A DNA stretch of 10,064 nucleotides from JAIVJN01 sp036732565 (GCA_036732565.1 DAINCF010000253.1:1-10064); one strand, 5' to 3'. Numbered from the stretch's first letter, positions 1-7,400 are shown. The notes: generated from the sequence alone by a model not told the origin. Numbers and translations: made by a program.

Positions 1-5
1 GTGGT

Positions 6-33
6 GTAGGGGCGGTTCGCGAACCGCCCCTAC
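6..33. repeat. Perfect 28-bp extragenic palindrome (REP-like)
   Basis: The left arm GTAGGGGCGGTTCG is followed immediately by its exact reverse complement, with the centre between bases 19 and 20 and no mismatch. Both strands start with GTAG, the tetranucleotide that flanks the stem in REP sequences mobilised by RAYT (TnpA_REP) transposases. The site could also act as a transcription end for a gene upstream of the window, but no T-tract follows. The REP assignment is inference; the dyad is seen directly. Confidence 0.85.
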
Positions 34-47
34 GTCGAGTCCTGCCG

Positions 48-53
48 TAGAAT
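48..53 (+). promoter_or_regulatory. Possible -10 box for a leaderless transcript
   Basis: TAGAAT matches TATAAT at five of six bases and ends 6 nt before the GTG start at 60, so transcription would begin at or next to the start codon. No Shine-Dalgarno sequence precedes that GTG. No -35 box is visible, because the expected position falls in the palindrome's right arm. Evidence is weak. Confidence 0.3.
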
Positions 54-59
54 CCCCCC

Positions 60-728
60 GTGCAGAAACTTCTGGTCGGCTGCCTGGTTATCGTAGTCCT
101 CGCTGCCATCGCCCTGGGCGTCGGCGGCTTCTTTGCCTATCGCGCTGCCCGGCCCGCGTTGGATTCGGCGCGCGAGTACGTATCGAACCTCGGGCGGCTC
201 GGTGAGCTCGCGGAACTGGATCGGAAGATCGTGAACCGGAACGCGTTCAATGCGCCGGCCACCGGCGAGCTGACCGCGCCGCAAGTCGAGCGTTTCGTGC
301 GCGTGCAGCAGCGCATGCGGCAAGGGCTCGGCGCGCGGATGAAGGAGATCGAAACCAAGTATCACGGCCTGGCGAACGACTCCTCGCGCCAGCCGACGCC
401 GTCGGAAGTGTTCTCGGGGATTGCGGAGCTGGCCGGGCTGTTCGTCGACGCGCGCCGTTTTCAGGTCGACGCGCTGAACGCCGAAGCGCTCTCGCAGGCG
501 GAATACGACTGGGTCAAGGCACGCGTCTACGCGGCGGCCGGCATCGAAGTCGCGTCGCGCATCGACCTGAGTCAAGTCGAGCAGATGGCCAAAGACGGCG
601 CCGCGCAGGTGGGCGTCGAGCCGCCGACGGTCCCCACGCCGGACGTCCCCGAGCGCAATCGCGAGCTGGTCAAGCCGCATCTCGCCGAGATGAAGGAGTG
701 GCTGCCGCTTGCGTTCTTCGGGTTCTAG
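60..728 (+). CDS. Hypothetical protein with one N-terminal membrane helix
   Basis: I do not recognise a named family for this 222-residue protein. It begins with a short positive N-terminus and one hydrophobic helix (about residues 4-28, rich in Val, Leu, Ala and Gly), then a mainly helical, charged soluble part, so it is probably a bitopic membrane protein or a protein held by an uncleaved signal anchor. The middle (about residues 80-110) is rich in Glu, Gln, Arg and Lys and could form a coiled coil. The tail is Pro-rich (PPTVPTPDVP, about residues 191-200) and ends in aromatic residues (FFGF). The GTG start is supported only by the membrane helix directly after it; there is no ribosome binding site, so a leaderless message is possible. 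The stop codon lies inside the first copy of a downstream palindromic repeat. Codon use is like that of its neighbours. The coding call is firm, the function unknown. Confidence 0.75.
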   Translation: MQKLLVGCLVIVVLAAIALGVGGFFAYRAARPALDSAREYVSNLGRLGELAELDRKIVNRNAFNAPATGELTAPQVERFVRVQQRMRQGLGARMKEIETKYHGLANDSSRQPTPSEVFSGIAELAGLFVDARRFQVDALNAEALSQAEYDWVKARVYAAAGIEVASRIDLSQVEQMAKDGAAQVGVEPPTVPTPDVPERNRELVKPHLAEMKEWLPLAFFGF

Positions 729-899
729 GAGGCCTGAAGCCTGCGCCACGTACGGCACCGGTTCTAGGGGCAGGCCTGAAGGCCTGCGCTACGTACGGCA
801 CCGATTCTAGAGGCAAGCCTAAAGGCCTGTGCCTGCGCTACGTACGGCACCGATGTGCGCGTGGCCTCTGAGTACGTAGCGCAGGCCTTCAGGCCTGCC
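722..899. repeat. REP/BIME-like cluster of four palindromic repeat copies
   Basis: Three direct copies lie end to end: 722-760, 761-803 and 804-852. Each has the order [G/A]TTCTAG, a hairpin of the type GGCCTGAAGGCC, then the tail CTACGTACGGCACCG (CCACGTACGGCACCG in copy 1). Copy 1 has lost a few bases in the hairpin; copy 3 has a short insertion (CTGTGC). A fourth, inverted partial copy sits at 872-899. On that strand GTAG (876-879) is followed by CGCAGGCCT and a stem, as in REP sequences handled by RAYT transposases. The stop codon TAG (726-728) of the preceding gene is part of copy 1. A role as transcript end or mRNA-protecting structure is possible. No transposase is present here. Confidence 0.85.
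872..899. repeat. Inverted repeat copy, exact 28-bp match to 769-796
   Basis: These 28 bases are the exact reverse complement of 769-796 in repeat copy 2. The two can pair into a long stem enclosing a 75-nt loop that holds copy 3. Each arm also has its own inner hairpin (AGGCCT..AGGCCT type), so two alternative folds are available, as in bacterial interspersed mosaic elements. Confidence 0.85.
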
Positions 900-903
900 A
901 TGA

Positions 904-915
904 TTGTCGACAGTT
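904..915 (+). promoter_or_regulatory. Upstream putative operator, TTGTnnACAGTT
   Basis: The bases TTGTCGACAGTT contain the perfect 8-bp palindrome TGTCGACA. The same 10 fixed bases recur at 979-990, over the -35 box of the cytochrome promoter 75 bp downstream, and at 4208-4219. It probably binds the same regulator as those sites; the regulator's family is not known. Confidence 0.5.
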
Positions 916-973
916 TTGATCCCGTTGCCCATAAGAACTGCAACAACTTGTAACCAAGCCGAGCTGTTCGGTT

Positions 974-993
974 GCAAATTGTTGACAGTTTGC
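974..993. promoter_or_regulatory. 20-bp operator-like dyad over the -35 box
   Basis: GCAAATTGTTGACAGTTTGC is symmetric about 983/984 at nine... of ten base pairs except the T/G pair and the central pair, so eight of ten pairs match. It contains the core TGTnnACA and covers the TTGACA -35 hexamer (982-987). A protein bound here should block or control RNA polymerase, so repression is the simplest expectation. The dyad is seen directly; its function is inferred. Confidence 0.6.
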
Positions 994-1011
994 CGGGCCT
1001 TCACATATGCT
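982..1011 (+). promoter_or_regulatory. Sigma70-like promoter of the cytochrome operon
   Basis: A perfect TTGACA -35 (982-987), an 18-nt spacer and TATGCT -10 (1006-1011) predict a start near 1018 and a leader of about 47 nt. The block TTCACATATGCTCCG (1000-1014) is repeated with one change before the TonB receptor gene. Confidence 0.75.
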
Positions 1012-1054
1012 CCGCAGCCTGCCACGCCCGAAGCGTTCGCGCGAAGGCGGGCCT

Positions 1055-1060
1055 GAGGAG
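1055..1060 (+). promoter_or_regulatory. Ribosome binding site fixing the cytochrome start
   Basis: GAGGAG lies 4 nt before GTG 1065. It decides the start, because the more upstream in-frame TTG (972) lies before the promoter and so cannot be on the message. Confidence 0.75.
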
Positions 1061-1064
1061 CGGC

Positions 1065-3002
1065 GTGTTCGCCACATTTCTGCCGCCCGTGCTGCTGGTG
1101 TTTCTGCTCACACTTGGCCTGACGTCCGCGCAGGAGATCGTGGCGCCCAGCGCGCGCCGCGCGCCTGCCACCATCTTCGATGAGATTGCGGACGCCGCCG
1201 AGCGGCGCGCCTTTCGCGAGGTGTGGGAGGCGTCGGCGCCGCGTCTCCAACGCGACCTCGCGGCGCGGTTCATCGAACGCTTCCCGCGATCCGTCGTGCT
1301 GCGGGAGGCCTATGAGCTTGCCGCGCGCGCGAACGTGGCGTCGGGCGATCTCGCGGCGGGTCTGGACTGGTCGCAGCGATCGCTGCGGCTGCTGCCCGAG
1401 AACCCCTCGTTGCTGGTGATGGTGGCCGACACCGCGATCCGACAGCGGCAGTTCGATCTGGCCGAGACCAGCGCGCGCGACGCCCTTCGCTACCTCGAGC
1501 ACGCCGATCGGCCCCCGTCCGTGGACACGACGCAGTGGACCGCGGTCGTCGGCGGGCTGCGCTCGACCGCGCAGGTCGTGCTCGGCCGCGTCGCGGCAAC
1601 CAACGAGCGCTACGCCGACGCCGAAGCGGCTTTGGTTGCGGCGCTCGCGCTCACGCCTGACGATACCGAAGCCACGAGCCTGCTTCGCGTGGTGCGCGAG
1701 GCGCGCGGGCGCGATCCGGGTACCGCAACGCCGCGGCCGGCGCCACCTGCCGCGATTCCGCGTGCGGCCGATCCGGGCGATCGCTACGCCGGATCGACGG
1801 CCTGTCGCGATTGTCATCCCCGGGTCTACGAGCGGTGGCAGGCGACCGGCATGGCGAGGATGCTTCGGTCCTATCGCGCCGAGAACGTCATCGGCGACTT
1901 CTCAGGACGTGAGACCGTGTCGGGAAGCGCTCGCGCCATCACGGCGGGCGATCGCCACTTCCTCGAGATCCGCAACGGCAGCACGCAGCAGTGGGTGCGC
2001 TATCCCGTCGACTACACGATCGGGTCGAAGTGGCAGCAGGCCTATGCCACCCGACTGCCCGACAACCGGATCGTGGTGTTTCCCGTGCAGTACAGCCGCC
2101 TGCACGGCCAGTGGCTGAACTACTGGAAGATGGTCGATGCGCCCGGCACCCCGCGGACGGATATCTCGCGCTTTCACGAGGTCCCCGAAGACGCGGTGTA
2201 CCAGACCACCTGTGCGCCCTGCCACACCAGCCAGCTGGCATTCCAGCGACGCACGCACGATCCTGCGGATGCCACGTTTCGCGAAGGTGGCGTCAATTGC
2301 GAGATGTGCCACGGGCCGTCGCTCGGTCACGTCGAAGGCCTCAAGAAGGGGTCGCGAACCGGCGGCCCCACGCCGGTCCGCTTCAAGGATCTGTCTCCAG
2401 CCGAGTCCGTCGCGGTCTGTGCGCAATGTCACGCGCAGTCCGCGATCCACGATGCCCAGCCAGGTGGCGCCGTGAACTTCGCCGCGGATGGCTCGTCGCA
2501 TCGCACCTACCCGACGCACCTCCTCTCCAGCTTTCCGCGAAGCGCGTTCTACCGCGATGGACGATATCGAGCGACGACGTTCATCAGCGAGGCGTTCGCG
2601 CGATCGCAGTGTCATCGCCAGGGTGGCGCGACGTGCGTGTCCTGTCACGATCCCCATCCGGCGGACGCGGCGCAGAACCCCACGTCCTTGAAGTTTGACG
2701 ACAACGAGATGTGCCTGCAGTGTCACACCAGCCTCCGTGACGCGATTCAGCGGCACACGCGTCACGATGCCAACAGCGAAGCCAGTCGCTGCGTCTCGTG
2801 CCACATGCCGCGCATCGCTGAAGCGCTGCTGTTCAAGGCGCGATCGCACGAGATCGACGACGTGCCGGACGTGGCCATGACCGAACGATTCGGCCCGGAC
2901 GAGAGCCCGAACGCGTGCTTGAGCTGTCACCGGGATCGCGATGTGCCGTGGCTGCGGCGCACGATGGCGGAATGGAGGGCACCGCTGGTCGCGGTGCCGT
3001 GA
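1065..3002 (+). CDS. Octaheme c-type cytochrome with N-terminal TPR region
   Basis: This 645-residue protein is predicted to be an exported electron carrier or heme oxidoreductase. From GTG 1065 it opens with a Sec signal peptide (FLPPVLLVFLLTLGLTSAQ, about residues 5-23). Residues about 80-205 form TPR-like helical pairs with typical A-x-x-A-L spacing (for example RYADAEAALVAALALTPDD), suggesting a protein partner. Residues about 240-625 hold eight CxxCH heme sites: CRDCH 247, CAPCH 383, CEMCH 412, CAQCH 452, CVSCH 524, CLQCH 550, CVSCH 576 and CLSCH 618. The local contexts NCEMCHGP and CVSCHDPH are typical of the cytochrome c554/multiheme superfamily common in Acidobacteriota. Many other His residues could be distal ligands, so bis-His, low-potential hemes are likely. 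Cys516 is outside a CxxCH site. A catalytic role (as in octaheme nitrite or hydroxylamine enzymes) is not supported by a CxxCK site. The next gene follows after 33 nt. Heme binding is sure; partners and substrate are not. Confidence 0.93.
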   Translation: MFATFLPPVLLVFLLTLGLTSAQEIVAPSARRAPATIFDEIADAAERRAFREVWEASAPRLQRDLAARFIERFPRSVVLREAYELAARANVASGDLAAGLDWSQRSLRLLPENPSLLVMVADTAIRQRQFDLAETSARDALRYLEHADRPPSVDTTQWTAVVGGLRSTAQVVLGRVAATNERYADAEAALVAALALTPDDTEATSLLRVVREARGRDPGTATPRPAPPAAIPRAADPGDRYAGSTACRDCHPRVYERWQATGMARMLRSYRAENVIGDFSGRETVSGSARAITAGDRHFLEIRNGSTQQWVRYPVDYTIGSKWQQAYATRLPDNRIVVFPVQYSRLHGQWLNYWKMVDAPGTPRTDISRFHEVPEDAVYQTTCAPCHTSQLAFQRRTHDPADATFREGGVNCEMCHGPSLGHVEGLKKGSRTGGPTPVRFKDLSPAESVAVCAQCHAQSAIHDAQPGGAVNFAADGSSHRTYPTHLLSSFPRSAFYRDGRYRATTFISEAFARSQCHRQGGATCVSCHDPHPADAAQNPTSLKFDDNEMCLQCHTSLRDAIQRHTRHDANSEASRCVSCHMPRIAEALLFKARSHEIDDVPDVAMTERFGPDESPNACLSCHRDRDVPWLRRTMAEWRAPLVAVP

Positions 3003-3035
3003 ACGACCGACGCGGGACGTCGAGGAGAGAACCTC

Positions 3036-4070
3036 ATGACCAGAATGAAGCGACGAGAGTTTTTGCACGCGACGGCGGCGACGGCCGGCGGGGCGATGCT
3101 CGTGACGGCCTCACCGTCGATCGCCGGGGCGCAGGCACAGACGCCCGCGGCGCCGAAGCCGGGCTTCAAGGTTCGCCCGGCCAAAGTCGAGATCCTGTTC
3201 AAGGCGCCGGGCCTGTCGGGCAACGGCATGCAGTGTACGGAGGAAGGCATCTGGACCATCGACATCGCCGGCAGCCGCACCGATACGCCCGGGCGATGCA
3301 AGGTCTACCTCTCGAGCTACGACGGCAAGCTCCTGCGCGAGATCGCGCCGGAAGGGACCGGACCGAGCGGCATCGGCGTCGACGCCGACAACCGCACCGT
3401 CTGGATCGGGTCGACGTACAGCCGCGAGATCATTCGCGCCGACGCAAAGACGGGCGAGACGATCGAAAAGCACTTCACGCCGGGTGCCGGCGTGATCTAC
3501 CGCATGACCGTCGATCTGCCGGCGCGGCCTGACACCTACGGCCGAACCGCGCGCGCCTCCTCGTCGAACGGCAGCGGTAGCGGAAACGGTGGCGCGGGGA
3601 CTCCCGAGCGTCAGGCCAGCGGCGCCGGTGGCACGCGACAAACCACCTCCGATGGTCTCGGCGTCGGCCGAGGCGGCGCGACGGCAGGCAACCCCGGGCC
3701 GCCGGCGCCAGGCACCGGCGCTCATGGTATTCAGAGCCACCAGGGCAAGCTCTGGATCGCGGTGCCGCCCGGCCGGATGATCTATCGCGTCGATCCGAAG
3801 ACCTGGGTGGTCGAGCACATGTTCCCGACCGTCGGCTATCGCCCGCACGGCATCGGCATCGAGTCGCCCGACGCCACGCACCTGTGGGAGTCCGACACGA
3901 ACATGGGCGCGTTCTTCAAGCGCGACATGGTCACCGGCGAGATCGTCGACGCGATCGAGCTGCCCGAAGGCAGCCCGTTTCCGCACGGCGCGTCGGTGTG
4001 GAACGGCTACATCTACTGGGTCGACGACATCGGCGGCGGCATCGCGCCGGTGTGCCGCTTGAAAATCTGA
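3036..4070 (+). CDS. Tat-exported beta-propeller protein (Vgb/SMP-30/NHL-like)
   Basis: This 344-residue protein starts with a twin-arginine signal (KRREFLHA, residues 5-12, then a hydrophobic Ala/Gly/Val stretch and a likely cut after AGA near residue 32), so it should be exported folded. The rest reads as beta-propeller blades of the virginiamycin B lyase/SMP-30/NHL kind, with repeated 'GI-x(n)-W' blade signatures: GPSGIGVDADNRTVWIGS, GAHGIQSHQGKLWIAV, RPHGIGIESPDATHLWESD and HGASVWNGYIYWVDD. Between blades, residues about 166-228 are a Gly/Ser/Thr/Pro-rich low-complexity insert. ATG 3036 is chosen because GAGGAGAG (3022-3029) lies 6 nt upstream; the ATG at 3045 is the alternative. The short gap behind the octaheme cytochrome suggests cotranscription and a shared periplasmic task. 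Propellers of this class can be lactonases, lyases or binding proteins; the active residues cannot be assigned here, so no reaction is claimed. Confidence 0.88.
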   Translation: MTRMKRREFLHATAATAGGAMLVTASPSIAGAQAQTPAAPKPGFKVRPAKVEILFKAPGLSGNGMQCTEEGIWTIDIAGSRTDTPGRCKVYLSSYDGKLLREIAPEGTGPSGIGVDADNRTVWIGSTYSREIIRADAKTGETIEKHFTPGAGVIYRMTVDLPARPDTYGRTARASSSNGSGSGNGGAGTPERQASGAGGTRQTTSDGLGVGRGGATAGNPGPPAPGTGAHGIQSHQGKLWIAVPPGRMIYRVDPKTWVVEHMFPTVGYRPHGIGIESPDATHLWESDTNMGAFFKRDMVTGEIVDAIELPEGSPFPHGASVWNGYIYWVDDIGGGIAPVCRLKI

Positions 4071-4091
4071 GGCCCCCTCAGGGGCGGCCTC
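4069..4091 (+). terminator. Strong GC hairpin at the end of the cytochrome-propeller operon
   Basis: GAGGCCCCC (4069-4077) pairs with GGG and GGCCTC (4081-4083, 4086-4091) around a TCA loop, with a 2-nt bulge. It overlaps the TGA stop. No T-tract follows, so it is not a classical intrinsic terminator; it may slow polymerase or protect the 3' end. Confidence 0.4.
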
Positions 4092-4145
4092 TCCGAAAAA
4101 CCGCGAACTGGGGCCGGCCTCGACGAACAGCGCCAACGACACGCC

Positions 4146-4160
4146 CACCCGACTCGGGTG
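4146..4160. repeat. Perfect 7-bp inverted repeat with 1-nt centre
   Basis: CACCCGA and TCGGGTG flank a single C. It lies between the operon-end hairpin and the receptor promoter. It could be a protein-binding site or a short hairpin; nothing else supports a role. Confidence 0.35.
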
Positions 4161-4207
4161 TAGCGGTCGCCCTTGGCAGCTGAATCTGTCGACGAAAAGC
4201 CGGTATT

Positions 4208-4219
4208 TTGTAAACAGTT
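4208..4219 (+). promoter_or_regulatory. Upstream putative operator, TTGTnnACAGTT
   Basis: TTGTAAACAGTT matches all ten fixed bases of the sites at 904-915 and 979-990. It lies 74 bp upstream of the TGTnnACA core at the receptor -35 box, nearly the same distance as in the cytochrome region (75 bp). Confidence 0.5.
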
Positions 4220-4279
4220 GTACCGACGCCATGCGCCTGCACGGGCATATTGCAGCTCTAGCGCGAGAATGCGCCGCTA

Positions 4280-4293
4280 AACTGTTGACACTT
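4280..4293. promoter_or_regulatory. Operator-like dyad over the receptor -35 box
   Basis: AACTGTTGACACTT is symmetric at AA..TT and TGT..ACA. Read on the minus strand it gives TGTCAACAGTT, matching the TGTnnACAGTT consensus of the other three sites. It overlaps the -35 hexamer, so part of the match on the plus strand comes from the promoter itself, but the AGTT flank on the minus strand does not. Confidence 0.5.
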
Positions 4294-4314
4294 GCGACGC
4301 GGTTCGCATATGCT
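4285..4314 (+). promoter_or_regulatory. Sigma70-like promoter of the TonB receptor gene
   Basis: TTGACA (4285-4290), an 18-nt spacer and TATGCT (4309-4314) give a predicted start near 4321. The block TTCGCATATGCTCCG (4303-4317) differs at one base from the cytochrome promoter, a likeness well beyond what two independent sigma70 promoters need. Confidence 0.75.
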
Positions 4315-4425
4315 CCGGCACCGTTCACCACAACACAGCGGCGGCGACGCCTTCGCCGGTCGTGAGACCACCCCACCACGCACAGTCCGCGTGGCGGGCA
4401 CCCCGGGCGACGCCGAGGAGGAAGG

Positions 4426-7400
4426 ATGAAACCGAAGTTCGCAGGCGGGATCCGATGCTCGCGGTCGCGGCCGGTGGTGCTGCTCGCGGCCATCCTCGTC
4501 TTGACCTCGCCGATCATCGCGCGCGCGCAAGTGCTGTACGGATCCCTCGTCGGCACCGTGACCGATTCGTCAGGCGGCGCCATCCCCGGCGCAACGGTCA
4601 CGATCAAGCAAGTCGAGACCAATCAGACTCGCGAGACGGTGGCCAACGAAGAAGGTGGCTACACGTTCACCAACGTGGCCGCCGGCACCTACGAGATCGT
4701 CGCGACGCTCGAGGGCTTCCAGAAGTTCTCGGCGCGCGATGTCGTCGTGCAAGCCAATCGCGCCGTGCGCGTCGATGCCAGGCTGAGCGTCGGCACGCTC
4801 GAAGAGAATGTCCTGGTTACGGCGCAGCAGCTGCTGCAGACGGAAACCGCCGCGGTGCAGACGCAGCTGACGAAGCAGACCATCGAGAACATCCCGGTCA
4901 ACGGCCGCAGCTTCCAGAGCCTGCTCGTGCTGGCGCCCGGCGTCGCGCAGCCGAACTACTTCCAGACCGGCGGCATCAACAATCCCTCGCGCTCGATGCA
5001 GATCTCGGTGAATGGCGCGCCCAATCAGAACACCGTCGTCCGCATCGACGGCGTGAGCGCGACCAACCAGTGGATCGAAGGGTTGCAGTCGTACAGCCCG
5101 GGCATGGAGGCCATCGAAACGGTGAACGTGGTCACCAGCAGCTTCGATGCGGATCAAGGCATGGCCGGTGGCGCGTCGGTGAACGTGCAGATCAAGAGCG
5201 GCACCAATGCCGTTCAGGGACTGGCGTTCGAATACCTGACGACCGCCGCGCTCCGCAGCCGCAACTATTTCTTGCCCGAGGATCAGGAGAAGACCAAGGA
5301 CGACAAGAACGTGTTCGGCGGGACGCTCGGCGGTCCGATCAAGCGCGACAAGCTCTTCTTCTTCGTCAGCGTCGAATCCACCCTGCAGCGCAGCGTCGGC
5401 GGCCCATATGCGACGCAGGCGTCGGGTTCCGCGACGCAGTTCCTGTCCTTGCCGCCGGATTCCATCCGCGGCGGCGACTTCACGCAGACCGGCACGGTCA
5501 TCTACGACCCGTTGACCGGCAACGCGGACGGGAGCGGCCGCACGCCGTTTCCCGGCAACGTCATCCCCGCGAACCGGATCAATCCGGTGGCACGCAACCT
5601 CCTCGCGCATTTGCCGTCGCCACAGTATCCCGGAGCCGCGAACAACTACTTCGCGACACCGAAGTACAACTCCGACTTCCACAAGATCGATACCAAGCTC
5701 ACGTGGAACGCCAGCAACAAGCTGAATATCAACGGGCGCTTCAGCTATCTGCCGGCCAACGAGCACGCCTGGGGGCTGTACCCGGGAGTGGGGCAGGAGT
5801 TCAATCCACTGGCGTTGGGGACGACGCTGAACTCCAACGTGACCAGCAGCTCGATCACGGCCACGTCGATTCTGACGCCGACGTTCGTGATCGACGGCAT
5901 CTTCGGCTTCACCCGGCAGCACACGTATCAGGAGCCGCCCGGGCCCAAGACGTGTTGGGGTGACGAGGTCGGGATCCCGAACTCGTGCCAGCCAGGCCAG
6001 CGTGACTACGTGTTGCCGCGCATCGACTTCGGCAATCAGAACTGGAGCTCGTGGGGGAACGGCACGCGCGTCAACGACAACACCGGGTCGGTGTTCGATT
6101 ACCTGGATCCGCAGTACCAGTGGGTGGTCAACGCGACGTGGAACAAGGGCTCGCACAACGTGAAGTTCGGCGCGGACGTCCACCGCCTCGAGATGAACCA
6201 CTACGAGGTCACCTCGTCGTTCTTCAACTTCAGTGGTGGCTCGACCGCGCTCGCCGACGGCGCGGCGCCGAATCTGTACAACTCGTTCGCCGACTTCTTG
6301 CTCGGCCTGCCGAACCAACGGCAGTCCTCGCTGGACACGCCGCTCCTCAACGACGACAGCGGCGGCGATCAGGAGCGGCCGTTGACGCTGCGGAGCTGGG
6401 AGTACGGTCTCTACATTCGCGACCAGTGGCAGTTGAATCGCAAGCTCACGTTGTCGCTCGGCCTCCGCTGGGAGTACTACCCGGTGTCGGTGCGCTCGGA
6501 TCGCGGGATGGAAGTCTTCGATTTCGCCACCAACCAATTGCGCATCTGCGGCGTGGCCGGCAACGATTCGGCGTGCGGCGTCAAGGTGCAGAAGGATCTC
6601 TTCACGCCGCGTATCGGCGTCGCCTACCGCGCCAAGGAATCGCTGGTGTTCCGCGCCGGGTTCTCGCGCAACCCGCAGAACAACAACATGGGCCGCGGGC
6701 AGCTGCGCAATTTCCCGGCGGAGATCGCGCTGCTCTCACAGGGCGCGAACTCGTTTGCCAACGTGGGCAGCATCAGCAACGGCTTTCTGCCGTTCCCTGC
6801 GCTGGACCTCGCCAGCGGCGCGATCCTGCTGCCGCCAGGCACCGGCGTGACGACATGGGATCCGACGACGACCTTCGTACGCGGGCAGATCACGATGTTC
6901 AACGCCTCGATGCAGGTCATGCTCCCGCACAACATGAGCGCGCAGCTCGCCTACGTCGGCAATCGTCAGGACGACATCTTCCGCAACGTCAACGTGAACT
7001 ACGGGCAGATTGGCGGCGGCGCGGCGAGCCAGCCGTTCAATCAACCTGGATTGGTCAACGGCTTCCGGACGACGTCCGCGATCAACATCGTGCAACCGCT
7101 CGGCCGCGTGAAGTACGACTCCTTGCAAGCGAACGTCACGCGCCGGATGAGCGACGGCTTCCAGTTGAACGGGTCGTACACCTACGCCAAGGCGACCGAT
7201 TGGTGGGCTGGCAACATCGCGATTCCCGAGTACTGGCATCTGAACAAAGGCATCCAGGGAGGTAATACCCCGCACAAGCTCGACATCTCGGCCGTCTACG
7301 AGCTGCCGGTTGGGCCGGGGCGTCGCTTCCTCAGCGACGGCGGCGTCCTCGCGGCGTTGTTGGGCGATTGGCAGGTGAACGCGCTGTTCTCAGCAGCGTC

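Larger units (their letters stand above)
729..1064. other. Intergenic region: repeats, then promoter and leader
   Basis: This 336-nt gap has no credible gene. Its left half is the repeat cluster. Its right half carries two copies of a TTGTnnACAGTT motif, a sigma70-like promoter and a leader of about 47 nt. Open frames crossing it on the minus strand read through the repeats and the TPR coding region and lack ribosome binding sites. Confidence 0.7.
4071..4425. other. Intergenic region with operator pair, promoter and 105-nt leader
   Basis: This 355-nt gap has no credible gene. From left to right it holds a GC hairpin, a 15-bp dyad (4146-4160), a near match to the operator core (TGTCGACG, 4187-4194), a full TTGTnnACAGTT site (4208-4219), the promoter at 4285-4314, and an untranslated leader of roughly 105 nt. 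The leader contains short hairpins (for example GGCGA..TCGCC) but matches no riboswitch I know. Confidence 0.65.

Noticed and set aside
722..899. CRISPR array
   Set aside because: The copies abut without unique spacers of constant length, vary internally, and one is inverted; no cas genes are near.
764..946. Small minus-strand open frame across the repeat cluster
   Set aside because: Its peptide is a translation of the palindromic repeats (the recurring phrase GLKACATY comes from them) and it has no ribosome binding site.
972..1064. Upstream extension of the cytochrome gene to TTG 972
   Set aside because: The extension contains the promoter (982-1011) and would put residues ahead of a clean signal peptide. 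GTG 1065 has GAGGAG in front and starts the signal peptide directly.
1065..3002. Octaheme nitrite or hydroxylamine-type enzyme
   Set aside because: All eight heme sites are CxxCH; there is no CxxCK catalytic site, and the TPR region is not part of those enzymes.
4321..4425. Riboswitch or attenuator in the receptor leader
   Set aside because: The leader has only short hairpins, no known aptamer core, no T-tract and no leader peptide with telling codons.
4570..6537. 655-codon open frame on the minus strand
   Set aside because: It lies wholly inside the receptor gene, is Arg/Val/Glu-rich without domains, and arises because GC-rich codons rarely give stops on the other strand. The same applies to minus-strand frames at 3111-4622, 1902-3068 and 8000-9115.
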